30,954 nt of DNA from Candidatus Rhodoferax mariagerensis (lineage in GTDB: Bacteria; Pseudomonadota; Gammaproteobacteria; Burkholderiales; Burkholderiaceae_C), in assembly GCA_016719055.1 (NCBI GenBank), contig JADKAW010000031.1, forward strand, positions 1 to 30,954, read 5' to 3'. Of this stretch, positions 18,301 to 25,905 are shown one piece after another (the stretch's first letter is position 1; each line of letters opens with the position of its first letter). The notes beneath the pieces are model-generated. The model was not told the origin of the DNA. It saw only the letters and a list, made by a program, of their open reading frames with translations, and did not search any database. Made by a program: the position numbers and the translations under genes.

Positions 18301-19143
18301 ACTGGGCACACCCAGCACAACTTCCTGACAGTTGTTAATCCGGGAAAAGTACAGCGCCAACGCTGCCAGGAAAAAATTGAAGGCTGTCAGCCCCAAGGCA
18401 CTGGCATGTGCCTCGAGCCGGGCGTAGTCACTGCGAGCAATACCTTGCACGGCCAGGCGCGACGGCGGCAGTTTAAGTGCCCGACCTCGGGCGTGGCGCC
18501 GCACCACCAATGGCATAGGCAAGGTTGGAAGTTGTTTAGACCAGAAGTCGGCGTCACGCGCAAAGGCCTCAGACTGCCGATAAGCATTGGATTCCTCAAC
18601 ATACTGCAGGTAGCCCGGACTACCACTGGGTTCGAGCGCCTCGCCACCAGCCAACGCGTTGTAAATCACGCTCCAACGCTGCATGATCTGAGCCGTGCCC
18701 CATCCATCCATCACCAGATGATGAAACTGAATCGTCAGGCCATGCAGTTCGTCATTGGCATGGAGCAAGGCAAAGCGCCAGGGGGGTTCGCCCTCCAGTG
18801 CAAAAGGCTGGCGGATACGTTCCTGCCACCAGTCGCGCATGGCCGCTCGCGGGTCAGCCACAGCGCTCATGTCCACCCATTCCAGGTCCGCAGCATACTG
18901 ATCCAACAGCAACTGGCTGCCATCCGTTTTGGGGGCCAGTCGCAAAGCGTCAGTTTCGGCCACCAACTCATCAAGCGCCACCTTGAGGCGCGGCACGTCC
19001 AGCCTGCCGACCAAATAGGCGCCGCCACCGATATTGAGATGGGAACTGCCAGGCCACGCTCGCTGGTCCAACCATACCTCGCGTTGGCTAAGCGACAAAC
19101 CTACTGGACGACTTCCCACGGTGCCGAGTTCAATTGTTTCCAT
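15291..19143 (-). CDS. Single-module NRPS, C-A-PCP-TE, one frame break
   Basis: About 1284 residues in four domains. Condensation: HHLVMDG at 141-147, so the active-site HHxxxDG is intact. Adenylation: LFTSGSTGQPKG near 620, YNVYGPTE near 757, YRTGDLG near 844, LDRQIKLRGYRIELGE near 870 and the catalytic lysine in SAGKIDF near 950. Carrier: DNFFDLGGDSL, phosphopantetheine serine near 1005. Thioesterase: GFSVGG with serine near 1128, LIDT, and PGLHGSIFE with the histidine. The frame changes in a T-run near 17515 (KVGAAF to LPLDPDAP); restoring it completes an uninterrupted A domain. A lone module starting with a C domain suggests acylation of one amino acid, for example from an acyl carrier or CoA donor. 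It overlaps the patatin gene by 43 bases and VTT by 17. An AGGAAAA site precedes the ATG. Product unknown. Confidence 0.85.
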
Positions 19144-20905
19144 TGTGCAATTTTTTCCTGGGCATAGCGATAACCGACCTCGGAAATCGCCTGGGCGTGT
19201 TTGTAACCCATCAATGAAAAACCAGCCACCGGTGGCTCCAGATAATGGTCAGATTGCGCCATCGTGCGCGCGCGCTGGCTGACCGAGCCAACATGGCCAG
19301 CGCTGTACAGAATGTCACCGATTCCTGGGGACGTTCGCGTACCCGGTAAAAAGCTCGCCAGGGTGTGCCAGGGCGACAAACGTGCCAGAGATGGGTCGAC
19401 CCTCAAGGCATCAGGCACACCCACATCAATGGCGATGATGGTTCCGTTGCCGCGGCGCTTCTCCAGCGCAGTACCCAAGCGCATGCGCATCGCTTCCACC
19501 GGTACATTGTCCAAAATGGCTCCATCAACCAGCAGTTGCCCCTTGTGCAACACCGGCGGAAACAAACCCGCTGGCGAATTGCTGGCAAGCACAGCACGCC
19601 ACAACAGGCCGGTGTCCTGAGCAGTCGTCACCCCCTTGGTCAGATTGCAAGCCGCAGCAAAAAACGGCCGCCAAAGGCGTTCGATGGTGATATCGCCAAA
19701 CATCGACTTCAAGTCACGCTCCACCCGACGGCCCGAGACGATCGAAATCAGGGGCAGTGTCAGCCGCTCCCCCCCCGCAGCAAACCGCTGGGTCTGGGTC
19801 AGAATGTCGGCTAGCGAAACCCCGCAAACATATTGCGCACCAATCAGCGCCCCCATGCTGTTGCCGCCGACCAGGTCAACTGGAACGCCCGCCTCCTCCA
19901 GCGCCTGCAACACCCCAACATGGGCAAACCCGCGGGCCCCGCCACCACCCAGCACCACACCAACTGCGCTTCCGGTCAAAAACCGGGAAAGTCTTGAAAA
20001 ATCACCTTGATGGCGCGAACGTATCGGATACACCCGCTCAAACCTTGACTCATCGCGCCAACTCCCCACATCACCCGGCACAGTGGCAGTTGCAGAGTGC
20101 AGCAACACCAAGTGTTTGCGCTTCATCGGGAAACCTGGTTCCTCCATGAAACCCCGTTCCAAAGGTCCAAGTGAGGTCAAAGCCCCCATCGAAGCCACAA
20201 ACACCACCTGATCAGCTTGACGAAAGGCGCGCCGTGCCCAGGGCGACAGGCCCGGTCCGGCTTCGTACACCAAAAAGTCAAACTGCTCGTCAAGTTCATT
20301 TTGCCGATCAACGTCAAACACCGCAGCCTCTGTGGCGTTATCCTGCGGGGGCTGAAAATGATGCATGCGCCCACATCTGGCAAAGGCTTTGGCCAGACAA
20401 TCGGCCACCTCGTGAGCACCAATTCCATCGTGCAAGCCGATCACCACGACCGAATGGGCGTATCGCTGCTCGACCACTTTGCGAACATCACGCACCCAAT
20501 GAAAATTGGCCTGCGCAAACACTCGGCTCAGCGCGAGCGGATAACGAATCAGCAAAGCCTCAAAATTAGCCCGACTCAACACGGCCAAAGTGCTGTCTCG
20601 CATCGCGGTCACATCAGCAGCGCGCGGCTGCTGCAGGATCAGCGCCGCCTCGCCCACACTTTGACCCGGCCGAACCTCGTTGTACAAATTGACCTGTCCC
20701 GATGCATTGCGCCGAGACACCCGCAGCCCCCGCTCATGACAAAAATCATGTCGATCGACGGCTCTCCCTCGCGCAAAACAAGCGTACCTCCACGCACACT
20801 GTGAAACTCCAACAGGCCAGCCAGGTCCTGCAGCACATGCTCTTCAAGCGCACCAAAGGCACGGCCAGCCCGCAGCACTTTGTAAGCACGCTCACGCAAA
20901 TTCAT
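19101..20905 (-). CDS. NTE-like patatin phospholipase with cyclic-nucleotide-binding-like domain, one frame break
   Basis: About 601 residues. The first 140 form a cNMP-binding-like beta roll (LREGEPSIDMIFVMSGG, then VGEAALILQQPRAADVTA, the usual phosphate cassette position). A middle region of about 150 residues has a nucleotide-binding-like pattern (HSVVVIGLHDG, FDFLVYEAGPG). The C-terminal patatin domain has the oxyanion loop VVLGGGGARGFAHVG, the nucleophile in GGNSMGA and the catalytic aspartate in VDGAILDNVP. The layout equals bacterial neuropathy-target-esterase homologues, which hydrolyse phospholipids or lysophospholipids at membranes. The frame breaks near 20725 in a G-run (MSGG to LRVSRRNASG); one added G restores it. 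It is the first gene of the overlapping patatin-NRPS-VTT block. Confidence 0.85.
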
Positions 20906-21421
20906 CTGGATTCCGGTGGGTTAAAGGTTGTAAAAACAAACGGGCGCTTTTTTGGAGGTGGCGCTGCGATTGATCATACAAGCCCCCTCAGAAAACCAAA
21001 AAATCTGCAAACGACTTTAACCTAGATTCAGTTGACCGCTTGTTTTCATCTTTAAGTCCTTATGTGCATTTGCTTTTTTTAGCTTCGATGGGGTTCACCC
21101 ATCGGGTGGCAGCGCTACGCACCCGATTGAACCACTGGCAACGTGCCTGGGGTCGTTGCTCCTCCTGGCGGGCAGTAGCCCGCGTCGTCGTCTCGCCTAC
21201 CCAGTCGCGCCGCCAGCGGCCCACTCGGGCACGTCCAACTGTTGGCGCTTGCTGCCATTGAGCTTGAAGCCAATTTCATTTGAAATGCCACAAAGCAGTA
21301 TCCGACTCTCAGCAGATTTCAACACAACTGATTAATTGCTCTAAAGGTAATAGGCCACAGCGCAAGCTGTGCAAGCGCTGGAAGGAATTTTTAGATCAAA
21401 ACCGTAGAAAAGCTACCAGCG
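20906..21421. other. Non-coding gap, no gene seen
   Basis: About 515 bases between the patatin and ParE-like genes. It should contain the promoter of the patatin-NRPS-VTT block, but no convincing -35/-10 pair was found. 21110-21260 looks like old coding DNA in short pieces without a recognisable family. 21337-21378 (CACAGCGCAAGCTGTGCAAG, then CGCTGG) resembles the dispersed family repeat. Confidence 0.4.
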
Positions 21422-21697
21422 CTATGGCAAGCGCCGCGATGTATGAAAAACCCACAAGATAGAGACGCCATCACCGCGCACCCGATAAGGAACGATGTAG
21501 CGTGTTTTCAGCACCACCAGCTCGCGAGTGTCAGGCACGACCGGGTCGCCCGATGCCAGGTTGCTCGGCCACAGTTGGGCTACCGCTGCCATGACGCGCG
21601 CCACCACGGTTTGCGCGGCGGCTTCGTTATCCAGTGCAATGTAAGTGGCTTCCTCGTCAAGATTGCGCAGCGCCGTGCGCAACCACTTAATTCGCAC
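21422..21697 (-). CDS. RelE/ParE-family toxin
   Basis: A 91-residue protein from a GTG start. The sequence MRIKWLRTALRNLDEEATYI, then ELVVLKTRYIVPYRVRGDGV and ILWVFHTSRRLP, follows the ParE/RelE pattern: N-terminal helical hairpin, then beta strands with conserved arginine and tyrosine, ending in a strand and basic tail. ParE toxins act on gyrase and RelE toxins cleave ribosome-bound mRNA; which applies here cannot be read. It overlaps the upstream antitoxin gene by 11 bases, the usual antitoxin-first order. Confidence 0.85.
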   Translation of the reverse strand: MRIKWLRTALRNLDEEATYIALDNEAAAQTVVARVMAAVAQLWPSNLASGDPVVPDTRELVVLKTRYIVPYRVRGDGVSILWVFHTSRRLP

Positions 21698-21926
21698 TTG
21701 CCATCCATTTCGCAGCCACAGCGGAAACTTCCTGGTCGCTGGCGTAATCCCCTGCGTCGGCTTCCTTCAAAGCGGCCTGAATTTCGCTGATCTGCCACTC
21801 ATTGGACTCGACAAATTGCGCAATCGCCTCGGCCGCAAGAAACGATTTGTTGCGCTGTGTTGCTGCAGCAAGTTGTTCAAGCCCCTTGATACCGTCTTCC
21901 AGGCGAATGGTCATCGTGATGGACAT
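21687..21926 (-). CDS. ParD-like (RHH) antitoxin
   Basis: A 79-residue protein starting MSITMTIRLEDGIKGLEQLA. The TIRLED strand followed by two helices (KGLEQLAAATQ and SFLAAEAIAQFVESNEW) is a ribbon-helix-helix DNA-binding domain; the acidic C-terminus (EADAGDYASDQEVSAVAAKW) is the usual toxin-wrapping tail. The start at 21926 is chosen over the upstream in-frame start at 21959 because it places the RHH strand at the N-terminus. It pairs with the overlapping toxin at 21422 and should repress its own operon. Confidence 0.85.
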   Translation of the reverse strand: MSITMTIRLEDGIKGLEQLAAATQRNKSFLAAEAIAQFVESNEWQISEIQAALKEADAGDYASDQEVSAVAAKWMASAN

Positions 21927-22048
21927 GGTGAAATGGGCTGCTGGCGTTTGAATGTACACAGTCTACTTTCACAATGACAAGCAGGAGGGAAAATGGGGAA
22001 CAGACCACGGTTTCACTTGGCGATTCGGCTGTGACGATCGTCAGTGCT

Positions 22049-22110
22049 ACGCTTTACTGAGCTGGCAGCGCTTTCTGCGATTGCGCTGGATGCCATTTTG
22101 ATGCTCAAAC
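22049..22110. repeat. Dispersed family repeat, copy beside a brnA tail
   Basis: TACGCTTTACTGAGCT at 22049-22064 is identical to 23113-23128. It is followed by GGCAGCGC, TTGCGCTGGATGCC and ATGCTCAAACCTGGGA; the last parts recur at 23233-23295 and 25624-25678. TCA in CTCAAACC is the stop of an antitoxin-like tail on the minus strand, so the repeat sits directly behind that gene end. Confidence 0.6.
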
Positions 22111-22153
22111 CTGGGAACGCGCACTCAGCCAATCACGCCATGCATCGTTCAAC
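22105..22153 (-). pseudogene. BrnA-like antitoxin C-terminal fragment
   Basis: Leftward, 15 codons read LNDAWRDWLSARSQV-stop, nearly the same as the end of the orphan BrnA-like gene at 23285 (MNDALREWLGARSQV). Upstream there is a stop and no BrnA core, so only the gene tail survives, together with its 3' repeat. Confidence 0.5.
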
Positions 22154-22168
22154 TACGGTATTGCGGCA

Positions 22169-22197
22169 CAGGCTGCCAGGTAGCAGCCTGATTTTTT
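22169..22197 (+). terminator. Intrinsic terminator on the plus strand
   Basis: Perfect 8-base stem CAGGCTGC / GCAGCCTG with a 6-base loop (22169-22190), followed by ATTTTTT. This is a textbook rho-independent terminator for rightward transcription, but no rightward gene is recognised before it. It would stop transcripts running antisense into brnTA. Confidence 0.6.
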
Positions 22198-22321
22198 ACA
22201 CACCTCTCGCGCCCCAAGCCGTTGACCCACCCGAACATCGCCACGAAAGCCAAGCCTGTCGCACTGAAAGCCGCAAAAGGGCCGGTTTCCGCCCGGTGTT
22301 GACCAGCGCTGACCGCAAGAC

Positions 22322-22618
22322 CTACACCCGCCCTTGCTCCACTGCCTGACGCAACAAGGCATTGACGCGTGTTTGCCAGCCCTTGCCGCTGGCGCGCAGG
22401 GCGGCTGCCACATCGGCATCCACGCGCATCGACAGCATGGGCCGCACCGCTGCCACCGCCGGTCGGCCCGGCCTGCGCCGCATCTGGGCAAACTCGGCAT
22501 CGCTGACCTCACGTGCATCAGGGTCGGCCGCAATGCCTGCATGAATGCGGGCATCTTCTTCATCCGTGGGTAGTCGCAAGACCCGTCCGGACTGTGTTTT
22601 AACTGGAGTTTGCTGCAT
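22322..22618 (-). CDS. brnA: BrnA antitoxin
   Basis: A 98-residue protein. The C-terminal part (MLSMRVDADVAAALRASGKG, then WQTRVNALLRQAVEQGRV) is the BrnA antitoxin fold: an RHH-like strand and helices with the conserved GxGWQTRxNALLR motif. The N-terminal half (LPTDEEDARIHAGIAADPDA) is the toxin-binding segment. The gene follows brnT with a 20-base overlap, the usual toxin-first order in BrnTA. BrnA represses the operon and neutralises BrnT. Confidence 0.88.
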   Translation of the reverse strand: MQQTPVKTQSGRVLRLPTDEEDARIHAGIAADPDAREVSDAEFAQMRRRPGRPAVAAVRPMLSMRVDADVAAALRASGKGWQTRVNALLRQAVEQGRV

Positions 22619-22877
22619 ACCGTTTCACCTCTTTCTTATCCGCCACACGCAGACTGATGACGCGCATCACGTCTGGCCTGCGCTCAACAAACACCACACA
22701 GTACAGCGTGTCGCCAATGGGCGCATCGCCCACCATACTCTGCGCGAAATAGTCATGCCGGGAGTCGTCCGCATACGTGACCAGCAAATCCCACTCAAGG
22801 CACTCTGCCATTGCCAGCGATAGACCATGGTTTCTGATGTTCAAGACATCCTTGGCTGGGTCAAACTCGATTTGCAT
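22599..22877 (-). CDS. brnT: BrnT toxin
   Basis: A 92-residue protein beginning MQIEFDPAKDVLNIRNHGLS, with the FDPAKxxxNxxxHG signature of BrnT, and ending in RVISLRVADKKEVKRYA, the family's usual RxISxRxAxxxExxxY end. BrnT is a RelE-fold ribonuclease that halts translation, neutralised by BrnA encoded next. All key positions seem present. ATG start at 22877. No frame break. Confidence 0.9.
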   Translation of the reverse strand: MQIEFDPAKDVLNIRNHGLSLAMAECLEWDLLVTYADDSRHDYFAQSMVGDAPIGDTLYCVVFVERRPDVMRVISLRVADKKEVKRYAANSS

Positions 22878-22901
22878 GGATTTTCTTGTATGGACATCAA
22901 T

Positions 22902-23050
22902 TCAGTTTGCGCAAGTGTCGCAGCACTCCGCGTCAAACTCGACCAGCATCACCGTCGTCATGTCGTCGATCAAGCAGGGAGCGCGGTGCCACTGCTTTTG
23001 GCCAGGGCCTGCAGGCGGCGGTGTTTCTCATCTGGCAGGCGCACAGTCAT
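22902..23050 (-). pseudogene. RHH (CopG/HicB-type) antitoxin remnant
   Basis: From ATG 23050 leftward the sequence reads MTVRLPDEKHRRLQALAKSS, an RHH domain start, then leaves frame after SSGTAL; in another frame LIDDMTTVMLVEFDAE follows, which is the natural continuation of such antitoxins. The pieces end at a stop at 22902. No toxin partner is visible, as brnT starts 25 bases further on. Remnant or frameshifted solitary antitoxin. Confidence 0.55.
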
Positions 23051-23112
23051 GGCGGTCAAGTCACAACGCCTTTAATAAATCCTCGGGCGACAACTGCGGC
23101 GATCTCCCATCC

Positions 23113-23150
23113 TACGCTTTACTGAGCTAGTAGCGCTTGCTGTGATTGGG
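23113..23150. repeat. Dispersed family repeat, partial copy
   Basis: TACGCTTTACTGAGCT (identical to 22049-22064) followed by AGTAGCGCTTGCTGTGATTG, which matches the 22065 copy at most positions. It lies between the RHH remnant and the orphan BrnA-like gene. After about 38 bases the similarity ends. Confidence 0.55.
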
Positions 23151-23232
23151 CAGGATGGCAGTTATAGCTGGACTGGCAGATTGAAGCATCAGACTTTGAG
23201 CAGCTTCCTTCACAGTCGCCTCGTTACTCTAC

Positions 23233-23284
23233 AAGTTATAGCTACTAGCGCAAGAAGAACATGGGCTGCAGGCCATTTTTATGC
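23233..23284. repeat. Dispersed family repeat behind orphan brnA
   Basis: TATAGCTACTAGCGCAAG, then GGGCTGCAGGCCATTTTTAT, directly downstream of the stop of the BrnA-like gene at 23285. The same order (repeat then ATGCTCAAACCTGGGA) occurs at 22058 and 25624. Confidence 0.6.
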
Positions 23285-23473
23285 TCAAACCTGGGAGCGC
23301 GCACCCAGCCATTCACGCAAGGCATCGTTCATAAGGGCTTGCCAGCCGGGGCCGGTCGCCTTGAATGCATCCAGCACGTCCGGGCTGTAACGCACCGTCA
23401 CCGCCTGCTTGGTGTCGGTCTTGCGGGTACCGCCACGGCTGTTGTGGTCGGCGATCATCTTGGTCGTATGCAC
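23285..23473 (-). CDS. Orphan BrnA-like antitoxin, short
   Basis: A 62-residue protein from GTG 23473. TKQAVTVRYSPDVLDAFKAT and GPGWQALMNDALREWLGARS are the C-terminal DNA-binding half of BrnA. The N-terminal toxin-binding half seen in the complete BrnA at 22322 is missing, and no BrnT gene precedes it. It may be a truncated solitary regulator or a remnant. Its 3' end carries the same repeat as the two other antitoxin tails in the window. Confidence 0.65.
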   Translation of the reverse strand: MHTTKMIADHNSRGGTRKTDTKQAVTVRYSPDVLDAFKATGPGWQALMNDALREWLGARSQV

Positions 23474-23774
23474 TTTGGCCTACCCCTGACCATCTTTATT
23501 GGCCACGCCTGGACATTGATTGATCAGTGCAGTCCATACGAAACCCGGCTGCGTTCCCGCTGGTCTCAGGCGTGGTGAGTTGATCGCGATCATGGTGATC
23601 AACAACATCGCCCGGCCGCCCAAGCAGGCGCTCAAGCTGTGGACGGCGCTGGCGCGGTGAAGTTTGGCGGACACCAGTTACTTCGTATTTTGTAGCATTC
23701 CAGCGCTTTTCATATTGGGCTTGCGCCTGTTTTCTTACTACAGTGTCAGCAATACTGCCATCTGCAAAAAATGC
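23474..23774. other. Non-coding gap, no gene recognised
   Basis: Three hundred bases between the orphan antitoxin and a decayed gene. A short rightward stretch near 23570-23660 reads GELIAIMVINNIARPPKQAL before a stop, without a family match or a plausible start. No repeat, RNA or promoter was recognised. Confidence 0.3.
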
Positions 23775-24406
23775 TCAGGCCTTTTTCTGCTGCTCAACAA
23801 GCCAATCGGCGCGGCCATAACGATACCCAGGAAACTCCGCCTCCAGTGTGGTTTTCCCAAGAATCAGCCGCCGGGCGAGGTTGGCTACTGCGGCCAGTTC
23901 GACTTCATTGCGCATCCAACGGCGCAACCAGGCTGACCCCATCGCCCACGTCAGGCGCTCCCATTTCAGGTGGCGGCAATGTCGAAATCGATGCCTTCAG
24001 CACTCAGGCGCTTTTCAATGTCTCGCAGCAAGTCGTAATGCTGCCTTTGTTCCTAGAGAAGGCTCGCGGCTGGTGTAGCTCACCAGTTTCTTGCGTGACC
24101 TGCCCACCTTGCGGTAGTTTTTGTGGCCCCTTCGGTCAACCAATTGTCTTGCGGCCCGACACCCGCTTCTTGCCAGGCTTGATCTTCAATCGCTTGTGCA
24201 TAAACGTAGCGCGGATGTTGCCACCAGACCATGATGCGTCGCCCGTTCAGAATAAAGCCAACGTCATCCCACCACGACAGGCTTGTTGGCGTCATATCCG
24301 CATAGGAATGCGGAATATAAAGACGGCCCTGCGACAAACGCCAGGGATGGTGCTGGTGATACTGGCGCTGCAGTCGCCCCAAAAGCTCGAATCTGGCATT
24401 TTTCAT
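23775..24406 (-). pseudogene. Decayed unknown gene (about 210 residues)
   Basis: From ATG 24406 the frame reads MKNARFELLGRLQRQYHQHH, then WWDDVGFILNGRRIMVWWQH and QAWQEAGVGPQDNWL. The natural continuation is spread over other frames: KNYRKVGRSRKKLVSYTSRE, EQRQHYDLLRDIEKRLSAEG, LKWERLTWAMGSAWLRRWMR and LARRLILGKTTLEAEFPGYR, ending VEQQKKA-stop at 23775. At least three frame changes are needed. The protein is rich in Trp, Arg and Tyr and seems cytosolic; I do not recognise its family or function. It sits among toxin-antitoxin genes and shares their strand. Confidence 0.55.
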
Positions 24407-24569
24407 TTTGTGACCTCGCGGTTTCTCTCAGCATTCGCCATGAATGGCATCTTTCTGGCGGCCCGAGTTGCCATGAAGACCCAGTATTTTTTTGCCCAGC
24501 TTCTCGCTGACATCGAATGGCCAGCACAAATACGGCATCGGGTAGCACCCAAGATTGATGCCGACCAGG

Positions 24570-25064
24570 CTACGCCGCCATCCCCTTGAGCGACAACGCC
24601 AGCGTCATCGGCTGGGTTGGTGAAGCCTGAAAACCGTAGCGTTCATAAAAGCCTTTGGCTTGATGCGAAATCGCGTGCACCAATACGCCGCGCACACCCA
24701 GAATACTGGCCGCCTGCGCCGCCCGCAGCACGGCATCTTGCAGCATAGCCAGCCCCAAACCGCGGCCTTGCCACACTACATCCACTGCCAGGCGGCCCAA
24801 AATCGCCATCGGAATCGGGTCTGGCATATTGCGCCGCACGGCACCCGGCACATCCGCCAGCGCCAGTGCCCCACTGGCCAGGGCGTAGTAACCGACCACC
24901 CGTTGGCCATCAGCCGCATCACACACCACATAGCTGCGCGCCGCCCCGCTGACCTGGCTGGCCAGCGCGCGCCGCCTGAGCCAGTCATCCAGGCTGGGGG
25001 TGGCGCAGTTGAATCGGCTCACATCGTGCAGACCCGTCAACAAAACCGGCGGGCACAGGCTCAC
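24570..25064 (-). CDS. tacT: GNAT toxin of TacT type
   Basis: A 164-residue acetyltransferase. LNDWLRRRA-like sequence (here LDDWLRRRALASQVSGAARS), VVGYYALASGAL, the acetyl-CoA loop WQGRGLG in RLAVDVVWQGRGLGLAMLQD, and the late FYERYGF with the conserved tyrosine are the standard layout of TacT/AtaT toxins, which acetylate the amino group of charged tRNAs and stop translation. The start is set at GTG 25064, giving a GTGA four-base overlap with the antitoxin; GTG 25073 would add three residues. The antitoxin gene immediately precedes it. Confidence 0.88.
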   Translation of the reverse strand: MSLCPPVLLTGLHDVSRFNCATPSLDDWLRRRALASQVSGAARSYVVCDAADGQRVVGYYALASGALALADVPGAVRRNMPDPIPMAILGRLAVDVVWQGRGLGLAMLQDAVLRAAQAASILGVRGVLVHAISHQAKGFYERYGFQASPTQPMTLALSLKGMAA

Positions 25065-25348
25065 CTGGCCCACGGCTTGGCTGCCGCCATCAAGCGTTCA
25101 AAGCCAGCGCCGCTGGGGGGCTGATCCAGCACATCCAGAAAATGGGCGTAGGCGGCAGGGTCCACCCGCACCAGCGTCTGGTCAAGCAGCGCATCTTCGG
25201 CGGCACGGCGTGCCGCATCAATCATGAATTCGGAGCGTGATTTGCCATGGGATTTGGCCGCACGATCAATCAAGGCGCGCACATCATCACGAACACGCAA
25301 ATTGACGGCGCAAGTGGGATGCAAAACGTTGCTGGCAATGGGGGACAT
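25061..25348 (-). CDS. tacA: DUF1778 antitoxin of TacA type
   Basis: A 95-residue protein. CAVNLRVRDDVRALIDRAAK and SRSEFMIDAARRAAEDALLD form the ribbon-helix-helix domain of DUF1778 antitoxins; the C-terminal VDPAAYAHFLDVLDQPPSGA is the conserved segment that occupies the toxin active site. Preceded by AAAGG about ten bases before the ATG at 25348. It overlaps tacT by four bases and is expected to repress the operon together with the toxin. Confidence 0.9.
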   Translation of the reverse strand: MSPIASNVLHPTCAVNLRVRDDVRALIDRAAKSHGKSRSEFMIDAARRAAEDALLDQTLVRVDPAAYAHFLDVLDQPPSGAGFERLMAAAKPWAR

Positions 25349-25905
25349 CAATGAGACCTTTCAGGGCTGGTTATCAGCGAGGTTTTTCGGCGCTGGTTTG
25401 CAAGCGGGCGCGTGTTGGGCGCAACCCGGGGGCGGCCGCGGGGTCGGCGACCGTCAGGCGGCCGCGGCGCTGGCGGCAACCCGGGCTGCCGGAACAGCCT
25501 GGGAGACTTCCCGGTTCCGGGGGCGCCCTTTCGCGAACGACTGCTGGCCCATTGCTCAAGCCCGGGGGGGCGACAGGGGCGGCATTTCCACAGTTGATAT
25601 CCCGGCGTTGGGTTGCTCCAAGTATAGCTGCCAGCGCAAGCAGCAAGCGCTGAATGCCATTTGGTACTCAAACCTGGGAACGCCCACAGCAAGTCGCGCA
25701 AGGCACCCGCGGCTGCCACCAAAGGCGCGCCTGAAGCGGCCAGCAACCGGGTGGCTGTCGGGGTCGCTGCGGTTACCACGCTTCGCGGGATGGCCTGCGG
25801 GGGCCAAGCCGGCGTTGTCGCCCACGGCAAAGTGGCGTATACCAGTGATGTACCCAGCCGCGACAGGGTGGCGCAAGGCTGCGTGACAAATGATGCCAAT
25901 CATGC
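25349..25905. other. GC-rich non-coding gap with decayed antitoxin tail
   Basis: About 550 bases without a convincing gene. 25400-25580 is very GC-rich with several CCGGG and GGCCGC blocks. 25661-25750, read leftward, includes ALRDLLWAF and then GTTCCCAGGTTTGAG, similar to the 3' ends of the BrnA-like genes at 22105 and 23285, so it may be a third, decayed antitoxin tail. No other gene is supported. Confidence 0.4.
25624..25678. repeat. Dispersed family repeat, third antitoxin-tail copy
   Basis: TATAGCTGCCAGCGCAAGCA, then AAGCGCTGAATGCCATTTGG and CTCAAACCTGGGAACGC. This is the most complete copy of the short form and matches 22058 and 23233 through the antitoxin stop. Confidence 0.65.

Noticed and set aside
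18031..19167. Long rightward open frame of 378 codons opposite the NRPS
   Set aside because: It is antisense to the condensation domain, whose HHxxxDG motif and family pattern are clear; the antisense product has no recognisable domain.
21040..21261. Short rightward open frame in the gap before the ParE-like gene
   Set aside because: Arg/Trp-rich composition typical of a shadow frame, no start signal and no family resemblance.
21422..25348. Integron cassette array
   Set aside because: Same-strand toxin-antitoxin genes with repeats between suggested it, but no integrase gene and no attC-like GTTRRRY/RYYYAAC pairs were found; the repeats are the general dispersed family also seen elsewhere.
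25348..25899. Leftward open frame of 183 codons upstream of tacA
   Set aside because: Low-complexity Ala/Pro/Arg-rich translation, no ribosome site or domain, and it covers a repeat copy and a GC-rich block.
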